64,000 nucleotides of DNA, from contig JADIYN010000003.1 of assembly GCA_016705335.1 (NCBI GenBank), forward strand, positions 62,001-126,000, read 5' to 3'. Below, piece after piece: positions 53,163 to 61,979 of the stretch. Position 1 is the stretch's first letter. Each line of letters opens with the position of its first letter. The stretch is from Draconibacterium sp. Its GTDB lineage: Bacteria; Bacteroidota; Bacteroidia; Bacteroidales; Prolixibacteraceae. The position numbers were made by a program, and so were the translations under genes. The notes under the pieces were generated by a model. That model was not told the origin of the DNA and made no database searches. It saw nothing but the letters and a program-made list of their open reading frames with translations.

Positions 53163-54126
53163 AATAACAGATTTAACAGATTCATTTTTATTTTTTAATT
53201 CTCTCATTTTTCGAAACCTTATTTTTACTGGGTCTAAATTAATCCAACAAAAACCTGTAAAGCAGTAACCAAAGTCACCACGAATGAAAAATATTGCATT
53301 TTCATTCAATTTTCCAATAAAAAGCGAAAACCATCCTTAGCGGCATTTCAGCAGAAAGATAAAATATTGAGATCTCAAACTCATTTTTAATATTGAAACT
53401 TTGTTATCAATGACTTTATTTCTTTTCTACATTATAGATATATTCAAATGAAAAGTTTGAAAAACAGGTAATTGGTTGCATTAAAACAGGGGTTAAAATG
53501 ATGCAAATAAAATCTTCAGTTAATGGTTTTCATCTGGTAAAATGTTCTACTGAACTTATAAAAAAACGCCACCTTTATAAAAAATGACGTTTTTCTATGA
53601 AACAATTAAACAATAAAAACCTAATTCATGACATTCAAGTAAATGTCAATTAACTTAACTAACAAAATCAATAACATTATGAAAAAATCTTTTTAAACTA
53701 TTTTATATTTTATTGATATTCAATTAAAACAATATGTTTTAAAATTTTCAAATTCGAATGAAATAGATCTGTCATCCAAAACTTCCATTGCACCTATAAA
53801 ATACTTCTGTTCGATATATTTAAAAAATGGCTCAAAAAGCAACGTCCTGTTCACCCTCCTCAATTTTGTATCTAAATCTTCTCTTTTCATATTCTTAAAA
53901 TAAATATCCCTGTTAAAGACTTTTTTGTCGTTTTATTCTTGCGCAATGTAAGTTCATTTCAAAAGTTTATCGATGGATTTTTTGCTGAATAAAAAGGTAA
54001 TAAATGCCTAAATTTTACTTCCAAAAATCCTAGAGAATTGTCGGTGTTTTGATAAATGCCAAAAGGATTAACGGCGAAAGAAAACATAAAGATCTAAATT
54101 TCAATACATTAATAAATATAATAAAA
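53163..54126. other. Gene-poor AT-rich region
   Basis: About 1 kb between the cytochrome lipoprotein and the sulfatase operon. Apart from the short ORF at 53720-53890 and a weak hairpin near 53565-53600, I see no gene, RNA or repeat. AT content is higher than in the flanking genes. Confidence 0.45.
53720..53890 (-). CDS. Possible small protein or gene fragment, 56 residues
   Basis: An ORF from ATG 53890 to TGA 53720. The product starts MKREDLDTKLRRVNRTLLFE and continues with FFKYIEQKYFIGAMEVLDDR and SISFEFENFKTYCFN. The amphipathic and acidic/aromatic mix looks protein-like rather than random AT sequence. No family recognised, no clear ribosome-binding site, and it may be a remnant of a longer gene. 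Confidence 0.3.
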   Translation of the reverse strand: MKREDLDTKLRRVNRTLLFEPFFKYIEQKYFIGAMEVLDDRSISFEFENFKTYCFN

Positions 54127-54161
54127 AGCCACTCTCTTTACTTTCTTAAAAGAGAGTGGCT
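54127..54161 (-). terminator. Terminator of the prenyl-synthase-like/sulfatase operon
   Basis: AGCCACTCTCTT/AAGAGAGTGGCT stem, 11-nt loop, followed by TTTTTAT on the minus strand, 29 bp after the sulfatase stop. Confidence 0.88.
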
Positions 54162-54189
54162 ATATGTTAATAAGAAAAACTAACTGACT

Positions 54190-55737
54190 TTAATTATTCC
54201 GGGTTCTTCCGTCTTCTTTAATTTTTGCCAGTAGTGCTTCCATTTCCTTCACTTTTTCAGGATTTTCGGACGCAATATTTTTGGATTCGCCCAAATCCTG
54301 TTCAAGATTATACAACTGTGGTTCAAGGTCGTTACCCATTTCTATATTTGTGAATGCACTTATTTTAGGTCCATTAGCCGGAACAATATATTTCCAGTTG
54401 CCCTGAATCAGTGCCAGCGTATTAATTCCGTGATGCACAAAATGCTCGCGCTCCACTTCAGATTTACCTAATAACTGTTCAAGCATTTCATAACTGTCAA
54501 CTGCATCTTTTTCAGTCAATTGAAGGTTAAGCATTTTTGCAAATGAGGCCATAAAATCAACCTGTGAAACTAAAATATCCGATTCGCCATTTTTAATTCT
54601 TCCAGGCCAGCTGACAATAAATGGAACCTGAGTTCCGGCATTATATACGCTATATTTTCCTCCTTTCAGCGGGCCTCCTGGTTTATGGTCGCCAAGCAGT
54701 TCAACAGCCTGATCTTTATATCCGTCATCTACAACCGGTCCGTTATCGCTTGTAAAAATCACAATTGTTTTTTCAGTTAAACCAAGCGATTCGAGTTTTT
54801 TCATGATTTCGCCCACAGCCCAATCTACTTCAAGAATAGCATCGCCACGGGGACCCATTCCACTTTTGCCCACAAACTGAGGATTTGGCATCCGGGGAAC
54901 ATGAATATCGTGTGTTGAATAATATAAAAAGAAAGGTGTGTCTTTGTTTTTTTCAATAAAACCAAGCGCTTTTTGAGAAATTGCTTCAGCCATGTATTCA
55001 TCAACCCAAAGGGCAGATTTTCCGCCGGTCATAAAACCAATGCGACTGACTCCGTTTACAATTGTATTGTTATGCCCGTGACTTGGATGCATTTTTAGCA
55101 ACTCCGGATTTTCCAAACCCGTAGGCCAGTCGCCTATTTTTTCCTTATAATTTACTGTAATCGGGTCGGCAGGATCCAGTCCAAAAACGCGGCCATTTTC
55201 AGTGTAAACGCAAGGTACCCGATCGCCAGTGGCCGGAATCAAAAAAGAGTAATCAAAACCAATATCCTGTGGTCCGGGAGAAATAAAGCCGTTCCAGTCA
55301 GGTCCGCTTTCGCCACCCAAACCAAGGTGCCACTTTCCTACCACACCGGTTTTGTAACCAGCCTCGGCAAATAAATCAGCCAAAGTTCTTGTTTCGGGAT
55401 TGACTATCATTGCTGCATCGCCGGGTGCAATTCCTGTTCCTGCCTGTCGAAAAGCATATCCACCTGTCAACATAGAAAACCGCGAAGGAGTGCAGGATGC
55501 AGATGAACTATGACCATTTGTAAACCTGATTCCGGTTGAAGCCAGATTATCAATATTTGGTGTATTTACTTTTGTTGCGCCATAGCAACTCACATCGCCA
55601 TAACCCAAATCGTCAATGTAAATGATTACAACATTCGGATTTGCAGGAGCAGTGTTTTCAGATTGATTTTGTTTGGATGAGCAACTAAATAATACAGCGA
55701 TTAATAAAAAAAGTGTGGCCGATTTTAGGATATTCAT
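54190..55737 (-). CDS. Sulfatase, family S1, lipoprotein (arylsulfatase A type), intact
   Basis: About 515 residues; start at 55737 (MNILKSATLFLLIAVLFSCS, lipobox LFSC) is preferred over 55764. Metal-site opening NVVIIYIDDLGYGDVSCYGA, formylglycine motif ASCTPSRFSMLTGG (C-T-P-S-R), GVVGKWHLGLGG, STHDIHVPRMPNP, FTSDNGPVVDDG and a basic GGPLKGGKYSVYNAGTQVPF segment. The pattern is that of arylsulfatase/N-acetylgalactosamine-6-sulfatase-like enzymes. It starts 23 bp after the stop of the prenyl-synthase-like gene, so the two are co-transcribed, an unusual pairing. Substrate is unknown. Confidence 0.9.
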   Translation of the reverse strand: MNILKSATLFLLIAVLFSCSSKQNQSENTAPANPNVVIIYIDDLGYGDVSCYGATKVNTPNIDNLASTGIRFTNGHSSSASCTPSRFSMLTGGYAFRQAGTGIAPGDAAMIVNPETRTLADLFAEAGYKTGVVGKWHLGLGGESGPDWNGFISPGPQDIGFDYSFLIPATGDRVPCVYTENGRVFGLDPADPITVNYKEKIGDWPTGLENPELLKMHPSHGHNNTIVNGVSRIGFMTGGKSALWVDEYMAEAISQKALGFIEKNKDTPFFLYYSTHDIHVPRMPNPQFVGKSGMGPRGDAILEVDWAVGEIMKKLESLGLTEKTIVIFTSDNGPVVDDGYKDQAVELLGDHKPGGPLKGGKYSVYNAGTQVPFIVSWPGRIKNGESDILVSQVDFMASFAKMLNLQLTEKDAVDSYEMLEQLLGKSEVEREHFVHHGINTLALIQGNWKYIVPANGPKISAFTNIEMGNDLEPQLYNLEQDLGESKNIASENPEKVKEMEALLAKIKEDGRTRNN

Positions 55738-55760
55738 CTTGATTTTCTTGAAATTTCCTT

Positions 55761-57005
55761 TCAAAAATAAGACAATTTAGTTATTTGTTCAGGTTTTGCC
55801 TGTTCAAAATATTTTCGAAACATCGCAAATCGTTGTGATTTTGATTCAGATTTTTTCCGGCGTATAAAATCAAAATGCAGCGGTGAAGATTTCTCAATTT
55901 CAACCAAATATTGTTCTGAGAAACCTGTTTCATTCAATCCTATTGATTCGATGATCATGGTTTCGATACTGCGGTTCATCAAATTTAAAAACACATCAAC
56001 ATTTGGCGCTTCAAAACATTTCATTTCTTCAAGTGCGGTTCTTCCAAAATGAATTGTACGATTCACAAATTCATCAAGATCAGAATTTTCCAAAGAAGTA
56101 CACATTGTATTTGTTAATGCAGTTGCATCCTCTTTCATATCCTGAATATCATCAAGCAGTTGCAGGTAAATTCCATATCCAATCAACGCCTGTTCCTGAT
56201 CCTGAGAGAGTTTTCCGGCAACCAGATAACCATCGGCCAACACTGAAGTGCCGCCTTTTTCAAAGCAAACCCGGCGGATTTCTGTTTCTGTCAATCCGCG
56301 TTTTTTCAACAATTTCAAACTGTCTGTCTGGCCTTTTTGAATTGCATATAAACTTTCATAAACTTCAGGAAATTGAGAACGATTATATTGTTCCTCAAAC
56401 ATTCCAACCAGTTGAAAAAGTTGCGATTCGGTATGATTCAACGGTATTATATTTTCGCCGTGCAGCCTTTTGTTAAACCTGATGCTGAATTCCTGTTTTT
56501 CGTGGTCTGAAATATTTGGGTCGTCCAAATAATTATCGCTGTAAGGGTAAATCATACTATATGCAAAAACCGAAGGTGTGATTTTAACCGGCAAATTCAT
56601 CATTAATTGTAAACCGTTCATAATCCAAACATTCCGAAGTCCCTGATAAATATTTTCGGGAGAAAGTTCGGGTGCGAATCCACGTGCCTGGTAAAAAAAA
56701 TCCTTGCTTACATTTCTGAACTCTTCCGAAAGAATAATTTCAAGATGCGCCTGATCAAAATCGAAAATATCATGCAAAAAGGATTTAAAGACTGGGAAGA
56801 ACTTGCTTTCAGGATTACTGTTCCGTAGTTTCTTAATGGCAGAGCGTGATTGCAGTGCTTTGATTTTTTCCTGAATCTGTTCGAAATTTTTCTCACGTTC
56901 AAGCTTTTCAACTTCCAAATAAAATCGGTTAAAACCAGGAAAATGAACCGGACTGTTTTCCCAAATTTTAATAAAATGGTCAATGTAAGATTCTACAGAT
57001 TGCAT
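55761..57005 (-). CDS. Class 1 isoprenoid-biosynthesis-like enzyme (trans-prenyltransferase fold)
   Basis: About 414 residues, intact; start at 57005 (MQSVESYIDHFIKIW) is preferred over 57050. All-helical, with two Asp-rich segments placed as in class 1 prenyltransferases and terpene synthases: YLDDPNISDHEK (~residue 159) and LLDDIQDMKED (~285). The overall similarity to polyprenyl synthases is weak and the first motif is not a canonical DDxxD, so the product cannot be predicted. Co-transcription with a sulfatase lipoprotein offers no obvious pathway. Alternative: a structural relative without catalysis. Confidence 0.6.
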   Translation of the reverse strand: MQSVESYIDHFIKIWENSPVHFPGFNRFYLEVEKLEREKNFEQIQEKIKALQSRSAIKKLRNSNPESKFFPVFKSFLHDIFDFDQAHLEIILSEEFRNVSKDFFYQARGFAPELSPENIYQGLRNVWIMNGLQLMMNLPVKITPSVFAYSMIYPYSDNYLDDPNISDHEKQEFSIRFNKRLHGENIIPLNHTESQLFQLVGMFEEQYNRSQFPEVYESLYAIQKGQTDSLKLLKKRGLTETEIRRVCFEKGGTSVLADGYLVAGKLSQDQEQALIGYGIYLQLLDDIQDMKEDATALTNTMCTSLENSDLDEFVNRTIHFGRTALEEMKCFEAPNVDVFLNLMNRSIETMIIESIGLNETGFSEQYLVEIEKSSPLHFDFIRRKKSESKSQRFAMFRKYFEQAKPEQITKLSYF

Positions 57006-57167
57006 AGTTATTAGTTTGAGTATAAAAGTAAAGAATGTTGCGTCAAACAAGCATTTTTTAGATAACCTGTGTGTTTTTACCGATGACTTGCATTTGGAGG
57101 GGGAGAAATGGGCTTTCTATTACTATTTCACGAAGAAATATTTTAAAGAAATACTTAATTTAGCTGC

Positions 57168-57467
57168 ATGAAAAAACCAAAACCCATATTTCAAAAATGT
57201 ATTTTCTGGGATGTTGATTTTGACCGAATCGATTACGATGCCAAAGCAAACTTCGTGATTGAGCGGGTTTTCGAACGCGGCGATGTTGAGGATATTCGCC
57301 AATGCAGAAGGTATTACGGCGATGAAAAAGTTACCATCGTACTTTTAAATGCAAGGTTTTTGCCCGAACACAGGATGTACCTGGCCAGCGCAGTAATAGA
57401 CAAACCTTTAAATGAATTTAGATGCTACATATTAAGACAGTTGAACCCGGGACTTTTTCCTTACTAA
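57168..57467 (+). CDS. Putative antitoxin (DUF6922-like) of an AbiEii-type system
   Basis: 99 residues. A small protein with the opening PKPIFQKCIFWDVDFDRIDY and the segment VIERVFERGDVEDIRQCRRY. In Bacteroidota, proteins with this W-D-x-D-x-x-x-I-D-Y opening regularly precede AbiEii nucleotidyltransferase toxins; I assign it on that basis. Its end overlaps the toxin gene by 46 bp in another frame, typical of toxin-antitoxin pairs. No DNA-binding motif is visible. Confidence 0.7.
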   Translation: MKKPKPIFQKCIFWDVDFDRIDYDAKANFVIERVFERGDVEDIRQCRRYYGDEKVTIVLLNARFLPEHRMYLASAVIDKPLNEFRCYILRQLNPGLFPY

Positions 57468-58047
57468 AAAAATTAATGAAACTTCATTCGCTTCAACCAT
57501 TTACATTGGTTGGTGGTACAGCTTTGGCATTACGATATGGCCATCGAAGCTCAATTGATCTGGACTTATTCAACCACGAAAAATTCGAACATTCCACCAT
57601 CGAAGCTGAATTAAGGCATGAGTTTGGAGACAATTTTGTTTATGAAAGTGGCCATAAAAATATTGGGATATTCTGTTACCTTAATAAAGTAAAAGTCGAT
57701 ATTGTTTATTTTCCCCACAATCCAATTGCACCCTTTGAAACTGAAAATGAAATCAGGTTTTACAACAGCGCCGACATTGCTGCAATGAAAATTCAAGCCA
57801 TTCTGGGACGTGGAAAGAAAAAAGATTTTTACGATTTACATGAATTACTGAAGCACTTCACACTGCAACAAATAATGGAATGGCACAAACAAAAATACCT
57901 AGTCAAATGCTGGCAATCAGTATTCCAAATGCACTAACCTATTTTGTTGACGCTGATGAAAGCGAAACTCCAGTAAGTTTTAACAATCAAACCTGGGAAA
58001 GTGTAAAAAAAGGAATCAGGAAAACAGTCAGCGATTATTTAAAGTAA
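57422..58047 (+). CDS. AbiEii-type nucleotidyltransferase toxin (one frameshift)
   Basis: About 208 residues. Nucleotidyltransferase core LVGGTALALRYGHRSSIDLD (GGT...D-x-D, residues 29-48), then VKVDIVYFPHN with the third acidic position and ADIAAMKIQAILGRGKKKDF with the family's basic D/E-F motif. This is the DUF1814/AbiEii family, whose AbiE members act as type IV toxins; relatives such as MenT add nucleotides to tRNA. A frame break near 57900 is joined into MLAISIPNALTYFVDADESE. A tandem pair with the upstream antitoxin. Confidence 0.85.
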
Positions 58048-58097
58048 ACAAGATTCCTGATACTTCGTTAAAACTGTAAACTTTAAACGCTGAACTT

Positions 58098-58808
58098 CTA
58101 CGCAATATTTGTATAAACAGCCTGAACATCATCATCTTCTTCCAGTTTATCAAGCAGTTTCTCTATTTCCTCAAGTTGTTCTTCTGAAAATTCAACAGGT
58201 GTGGTAGGAAACCTTTTTAACAGAGCTTTGGATACTTCTATTTTCAAACCGTCCAACGCGTGCGACATTTCGCCAAAAGATGTATAATCCGAATAGACAT
58301 AAACTATGCCTTCGTTTTCCTCAATTTCTTCAAGTCCGGCATCAATCAATTCAAGTTCCAAATCTTCAATTTCCATTCCTTCAGGTTTTGGAAATTCAAA
58401 AACCGCTTTACGGGAAAACATAAATTCGAGTGAACCGGTTGGGCCTAAAGTTCCGTGCAGTTTATTGAAATAACTTTTAACGTTGGCAACTGTGCGGGTG
58501 GTGTTGTCGGTAGCACATTCAACAAAAATCAACACGCCGTGCGGACCTTTTCCTTCGTAGTTTACTTCTGCAAAATCGGCGGCATCTTTTCCCGATGCAC
58601 GTTTTATGGCGGCATCGATATTGGTTTTAGGCATATTTTGCGCTTTGGCATTCAAAATTGCCGTGCGGAGCGCAGCATTCGTATCAGGATCTGGTGTACC
58701 TTCTTTGGCAGCAATTGTTATTTTTTTAGCCAGTTTCGGAAAAATCCTCGACATTTTGTCCCACCGTTTCTCTTTGGCCGCCCTGCGGTATTCAAACGCT
58801 CTTCCCAT
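58098..58808 (-). CDS. YebC/PmpR-family protein
   Basis: 236 residues, intact. Family opening MGRAFEYRRAAKEKRWDKMS, N-terminal basic helices (FPKLAKKITIAAKEG), GKGPHGVLIFVECATDNTTR, the central GTLGPTGSLEFMF and the acidic C-terminus (KLEEDDDVQAVYTNIA). YebC proteins were described as DNA-binding regulators and more recently as ribosome-associated factors that relieve stalling at proline-rich stretches. The opening variant MGRAFEYRR... is the Bacteroidota form. Transcribed alone. Confidence 0.92.
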   Translation of the reverse strand: MGRAFEYRRAAKEKRWDKMSRIFPKLAKKITIAAKEGTPDPDTNAALRTAILNAKAQNMPKTNIDAAIKRASGKDAADFAEVNYEGKGPHGVLIFVECATDNTTRTVANVKSYFNKLHGTLGPTGSLEFMFSRKAVFEFPKPEGMEIEDLELELIDAGLEEIEENEGIVYVYSDYTSFGEMSHALDGLKIEVSKALLKRFPTTPVEFSEEQLEEIEKLLDKLEEDDDVQAVYTNIA

Positions 58809-59003
58809 GAAAATTGATTTTTAAAATTTTGTGCGAAAATAAACAACTGAAACGATAAAACGTAAAGAAAAAAATAAAAAAATTGGATGTTTAAGATCGA
58901 AGTTTGAAGTCTGGATGTTGGAGGGTTGTCACGAGATGAATAATATTGAAAAAACAATAACCGGAACCTTAATCAGAATTTTACCTGAACAATGCGACTT
59001 TCC

Positions 59004-59129
59004 CTACTTTAATTTTTCCGGCTTACATACTTTATCATCATTCAACACCTTTGCGCCGCATTTTTTACATTCATATTTTGCATCCTTTTTGTCCTCGAAA
59101 TCTTTCTTTTTACAAGCTTTTTTACCCAT
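59004..59129 (-). CDS. Small zinc-ribbon-like protein, 41 residues
   Basis: ATG 59129 to TAG 59004. The protein is MGKKACKKKDFEDKKDAKYE followed by CKKCGAKVLNDDKVCKPEKL and K. Two CxxC-type pairs (CKKC and a later C with KP) and many lysines make a basic zinc-ribbon. I recall short basic CxxC proteins of this style in many Bacteroidota. A longer opposite-strand ORF (58936-59157) overlaps it but has no protein-like features. Role unknown; possibly ribosome or nucleic-acid associated. Confidence 0.6.
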   Translation of the reverse strand: MGKKACKKKDFEDKKDAKYECKKCGAKVLNDDKVCKPEKLK

Positions 59130-59166
59130 TAAATATTTTGTTGCTCCCGGTGGTTAAGAACAACAT

Positions 59167-60627
59167 TTACAGGAAATTGTTTTTGAGATGCTCAGCAATT
59201 TTCTCTGCCGAATAAACCGAACGGTGTTGTCCGCCGGTGCAGCCAAAACTTACCGAGAGATTTGAAAACTTTCGATCGAGATATGTTTTAACCGATTGAT
59301 CGACCAGCAGTTTTGCGGCATTCAGAAAAATCCCAATTTCCGATTTTTGCTCTAAAAACTCCTGAACTTCCAAATCTTTACCTGTAAGATTTTTGTATTC
59401 AATATAACGTCCCGGGTTGTTGATTGCACGACAGTCAAAAACATGTCCGCCCCCATTTCCTGACGGATCAACAGGATAACCATTTTTATATGAAAAGCTA
59501 GTTACAGTTACAGTTAAATTGCTTTTTGCCTGACCAATTTCTTTTAAAACTTCAGAATGAATCAACTGGTTTAAAACATTAAAAAGCTCATGCAATTCAA
59601 CCGGAAGTTCTACATGCTGCAATAAAAGTTCAAGATTTTTCAATGCAAATGGAATACTTTTCAGAAAGTGCTCCTTTTTTTCGTAAAAGCCCCTAAAACC
59701 ATAGGCTCCCATTGCCTGCATAATTCTGATCAAAACAAATCCCTTATAATAAGCAGCAAAATCGGCATCATTTACTGTTATATATTTTTTGAGTTCTGCA
59801 ACGTAATAATCAAACAATTGCTGCCTTATACTCTCAGGAATATCAGCCTTTCCATCATAAAGCAGCGATGCCAGATCATATTGCAGTGCACCTCGCCGAC
59901 CACCCTGATAATCGATAAAATAAACCTTGTCGTTTTTAAGCATCACATTTCGCGACTGAAAATCGCGGTAAAGGAAAAAGTCGGAATCGGCACTCAACAA
60001 ATATTCACTAAACACCTGAAAATCATCTTCAAGTGCCTGTTCATCAAACTGAATTTTGGCAAGTTTAAGGAAATAGTATTTGAAATAGTTCAAATCCCAC
60101 ATCATCGAAGTTTTGTCGAAAGCTGCCCGCGGGTAACAAACCGAGTAATCGAGATTTTTACCCGCAACTATTTGAATCCGGGGAAGTTCTTTCAGTACTT
60201 TTCTATATTCAGAAATGATATTCTCCGAAAATCCTTCCTTCTCCCGAACCGCACTTAAATAGTCGAAAAGTGTTGTGTTTCCAAGGTCTTTAAGAAAATA
60301 TTTTTTTAGGTCAGAACTTACTGTATAAACTTCAGGAACAGGAATATTATTCTTAATAAAATGACTTGTAAACGACAGAAATGAAGTATTTTCTTTAATA
60401 TCAGAATTGAATGCGCCAATTACCGTGCGGGATGAACTTTTTAACCTGCAATATTCGCGGTATGAACCTGAAACAGGGAGCATTTCAACGCTTTCCGCTT
60501 TTTCGTTAAAATGGCTCTCAAAAAGCTGAATGAGCTCGTTTTTATCAGAAGTTTTCAAATTTGTAATTTTTAAAAGTTCAACATTAAAATATAAAAGAAA
60601 AGGGATTAATCGTACTTTTATCATCAC
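59167..60627 (-). CDS. APH-like sugar kinase fused to RapZ C-terminal domain
   Basis: About 486 residues, intact, in two parts. Residues ~25-340 form an aminoglycoside-phosphotransferase-like kinase (FLYRDFQSRNVMLKNDKVYF with the H/Y-R-D-x-x-x-x-N catalytic loop and YFIDYQGGRRGALQYDLASL with the metal Asp), like the AmgK cell-wall sugar kinases. Residues ~375-486 are the RapZ C-domain (SGNGGGHVFDCRAINNPGRY, GCTGGQHRSVYSAEKIAEHL), which in RapZ binds GlcN6P or small RNA. Such fusions exist in Bacteroidota and suggest a sugar-sensing kinase of peptidoglycan recycling. The start lies 13 bp from the divergent gene at 60640, so a more internal start is possible. Confidence 0.85.
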   Translation of the reverse strand: MMIKVRLIPFLLYFNVELLKITNLKTSDKNELIQLFESHFNEKAESVEMLPVSGSYREYCRLKSSSRTVIGAFNSDIKENTSFLSFTSHFIKNNIPVPEVYTVSSDLKKYFLKDLGNTTLFDYLSAVREKEGFSENIISEYRKVLKELPRIQIVAGKNLDYSVCYPRAAFDKTSMMWDLNYFKYYFLKLAKIQFDEQALEDDFQVFSEYLLSADSDFFLYRDFQSRNVMLKNDKVYFIDYQGGRRGALQYDLASLLYDGKADIPESIRQQLFDYYVAELKKYITVNDADFAAYYKGFVLIRIMQAMGAYGFRGFYEKKEHFLKSIPFALKNLELLLQHVELPVELHELFNVLNQLIHSEVLKEIGQAKSNLTVTVTSFSYKNGYPVDPSGNGGGHVFDCRAINNPGRYIEYKNLTGKDLEVQEFLEQKSEIGIFLNAAKLLVDQSVKTYLDRKFSNLSVSFGCTGGQHRSVYSAEKIAEHLKNNFL

Positions 60628-60639
60628 AAAAATTTAGCG

Positions 60640-61368
60640 ATGACCAAAACTGCAATCAAAGCCAAAAGTATCTATTTTTTAAGGATCCTCAGAAATATAT
60701 TGGTTGTTATTGGTCTTTTCTTTTCGGGTTGTATTGTGTTTGCTTTAACTGAACAACCTTATTGGGGTTATCATTGGTTGGGAACCAGCAAATCGGAAAT
60801 GAAATGGAAACCAACATATATAATAATGATGGGTGGCGGTGGAATGCCAAGCCAAAGTAATTTAATGCGCAGCTGGTATGTTGAAAAAGCTGCAAAAACT
60901 TTCCCCGAAGCAACTGTGGTAATTGCAATCCCGGGAGAAATATCAGATAGTTTGAGTACTCCTCAAATTGTTAAAAGGGAGCTTATTATGCGAGGTGTTA
61001 ATCCTGAAAAAATAGTTTTTGAACATGAAGCAACAAACACCCGCGCCCAGGCATTGAATTGCCAAAAAACAATTACAATGCAAACACCCATTTTACTTGT
61101 TACTTCGCCTGAACACATGCGACGTTCGGTTTTAAGTTTTCAGAAAGTAGGATTTGAAAAAGTAAATGCCCTCCCCGCCTTCGAAAATGCAATTGAAGCC
61201 GATTTGTCATTTAATGACGATGAATTGGGCGGAAATAAAACGGGAGTGCCCGACATTGGAAAAAGTATCAACGCCCGTTACCAACTCTGGAACCACCTGA
61301 AATACGAAATTTTAATTTTCAGGGAAATTGTGGCGCTGACTTATTATCGGCTGCGGGGCTGGATTTGA
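60640..61368 (+). CDS. YdcF/ElyC-family (DUF218) membrane protein
   Basis: 242 residues, intact. One N-terminal transmembrane helix (ILRNILVVIGLFFSGCIVFA), then the DUF218 domain: YIIMMGGGGMPSQSNLMRSW (glycine loop), VVIAIPGEISD, EHEATNTRAQALNCQK (the conserved E-x-x-S/T-x-N-T motif), ILLVTSPEHMRRSVLSFQKV and a C-terminal helix. The family includes ElyC, which helps peptidoglycan assembly at low temperature. Divergent from the APH-RapZ fusion with only 12 bp between starts. Confidence 0.85.
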   Translation: MTKTAIKAKSIYFLRILRNILVVIGLFFSGCIVFALTEQPYWGYHWLGTSKSEMKWKPTYIIMMGGGGMPSQSNLMRSWYVEKAAKTFPEATVVIAIPGEISDSLSTPQIVKRELIMRGVNPEKIVFEHEATNTRAQALNCQKTITMQTPILLVTSPEHMRRSVLSFQKVGFEKVNALPAFENAIEADLSFNDDELGGNKTGVPDIGKSINARYQLWNHLKYEILIFREIVALTYYRLRGWI

Positions 61369-61445
61369 GAAAGCCGGGATAGCGAATTAAGGATTTGACT
61401 CCAATTCAAAATGAAACAAGTTGAAAACTACCAGTTTATAAATCC

Positions 61446-61838
61446 CTACTCCAAACTCTCAATAACCCTCTTTAATTTTTGCTGAATTTCTTTTGCAAAT
61501 TCTTCAATTCCCTTGTTTTCAACAGCTAACATAGATGCGATCGGGTCAACTGCCGAAACTTCAATTTCGTCATTTTCGTGCTCTTCAACAACTACATTGC
61601 ATGGAAGAAAAACACCTATTTTATCTTCTTTTGTTAAAACCTTGTGAGCAAAATGCGGGTTGCAGGCACCAAGTATTTTATACTTTTTGAAATCAACGTC
61701 GATTTTCTTTTTTAACGTTTCTTTTACATCAATTTCGGTAAGAACACCAAAACCTTCTTTTTTCAATTCTACTGTAACCTGCCCGATTGCTTCATCGAAG
61801 TTTCTGTTTTTCAATATTTTACTAAAATAATAACTCAT
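61446..61838 (-). CDS. DUF302-family protein
   Basis: 130 residues. The DUF302 pattern is visible: NFDEAIGQVTVELKKEGFGV, the KYKILGACNPHFAHKVL core and the CNVVVEEHENDEIEVSAVDP segment. The fold is a small alpha/beta sandwich seen in many bacteria and archaea, function unknown. It has no signal peptide, so is probably cytoplasmic. Monocistronic. Confidence 0.9.
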   Translation of the reverse strand: MSYYFSKILKNRNFDEAIGQVTVELKKEGFGVLTEIDVKETLKKKIDVDFKKYKILGACNPHFAHKVLTKEDKIGVFLPCNVVVEEHENDEIEVSAVDPIASMLAVENKGIEEFAKEIQQKLKRVIESLE

Positions 61839-61979
61839 AATAATATATTTTAAAAGTTACTATTCCAACAAACATTTGTGTTTAATGTTGAAAGTTTTGT
61901 GTTAATAAAGATTGAGGTTAAAGTAAAATATTCAGAATTTAATCCACCTGGATAAGTTTTGCACAAACAAAAACTTTAT

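Noticed and set aside
58936..59157. Plus-strand ORF over the zinc-ribbon gene
   Set aside because: Hydrophobic, motif-free shadow; the opposite strand encodes a compact Cys/Lys-rich protein.
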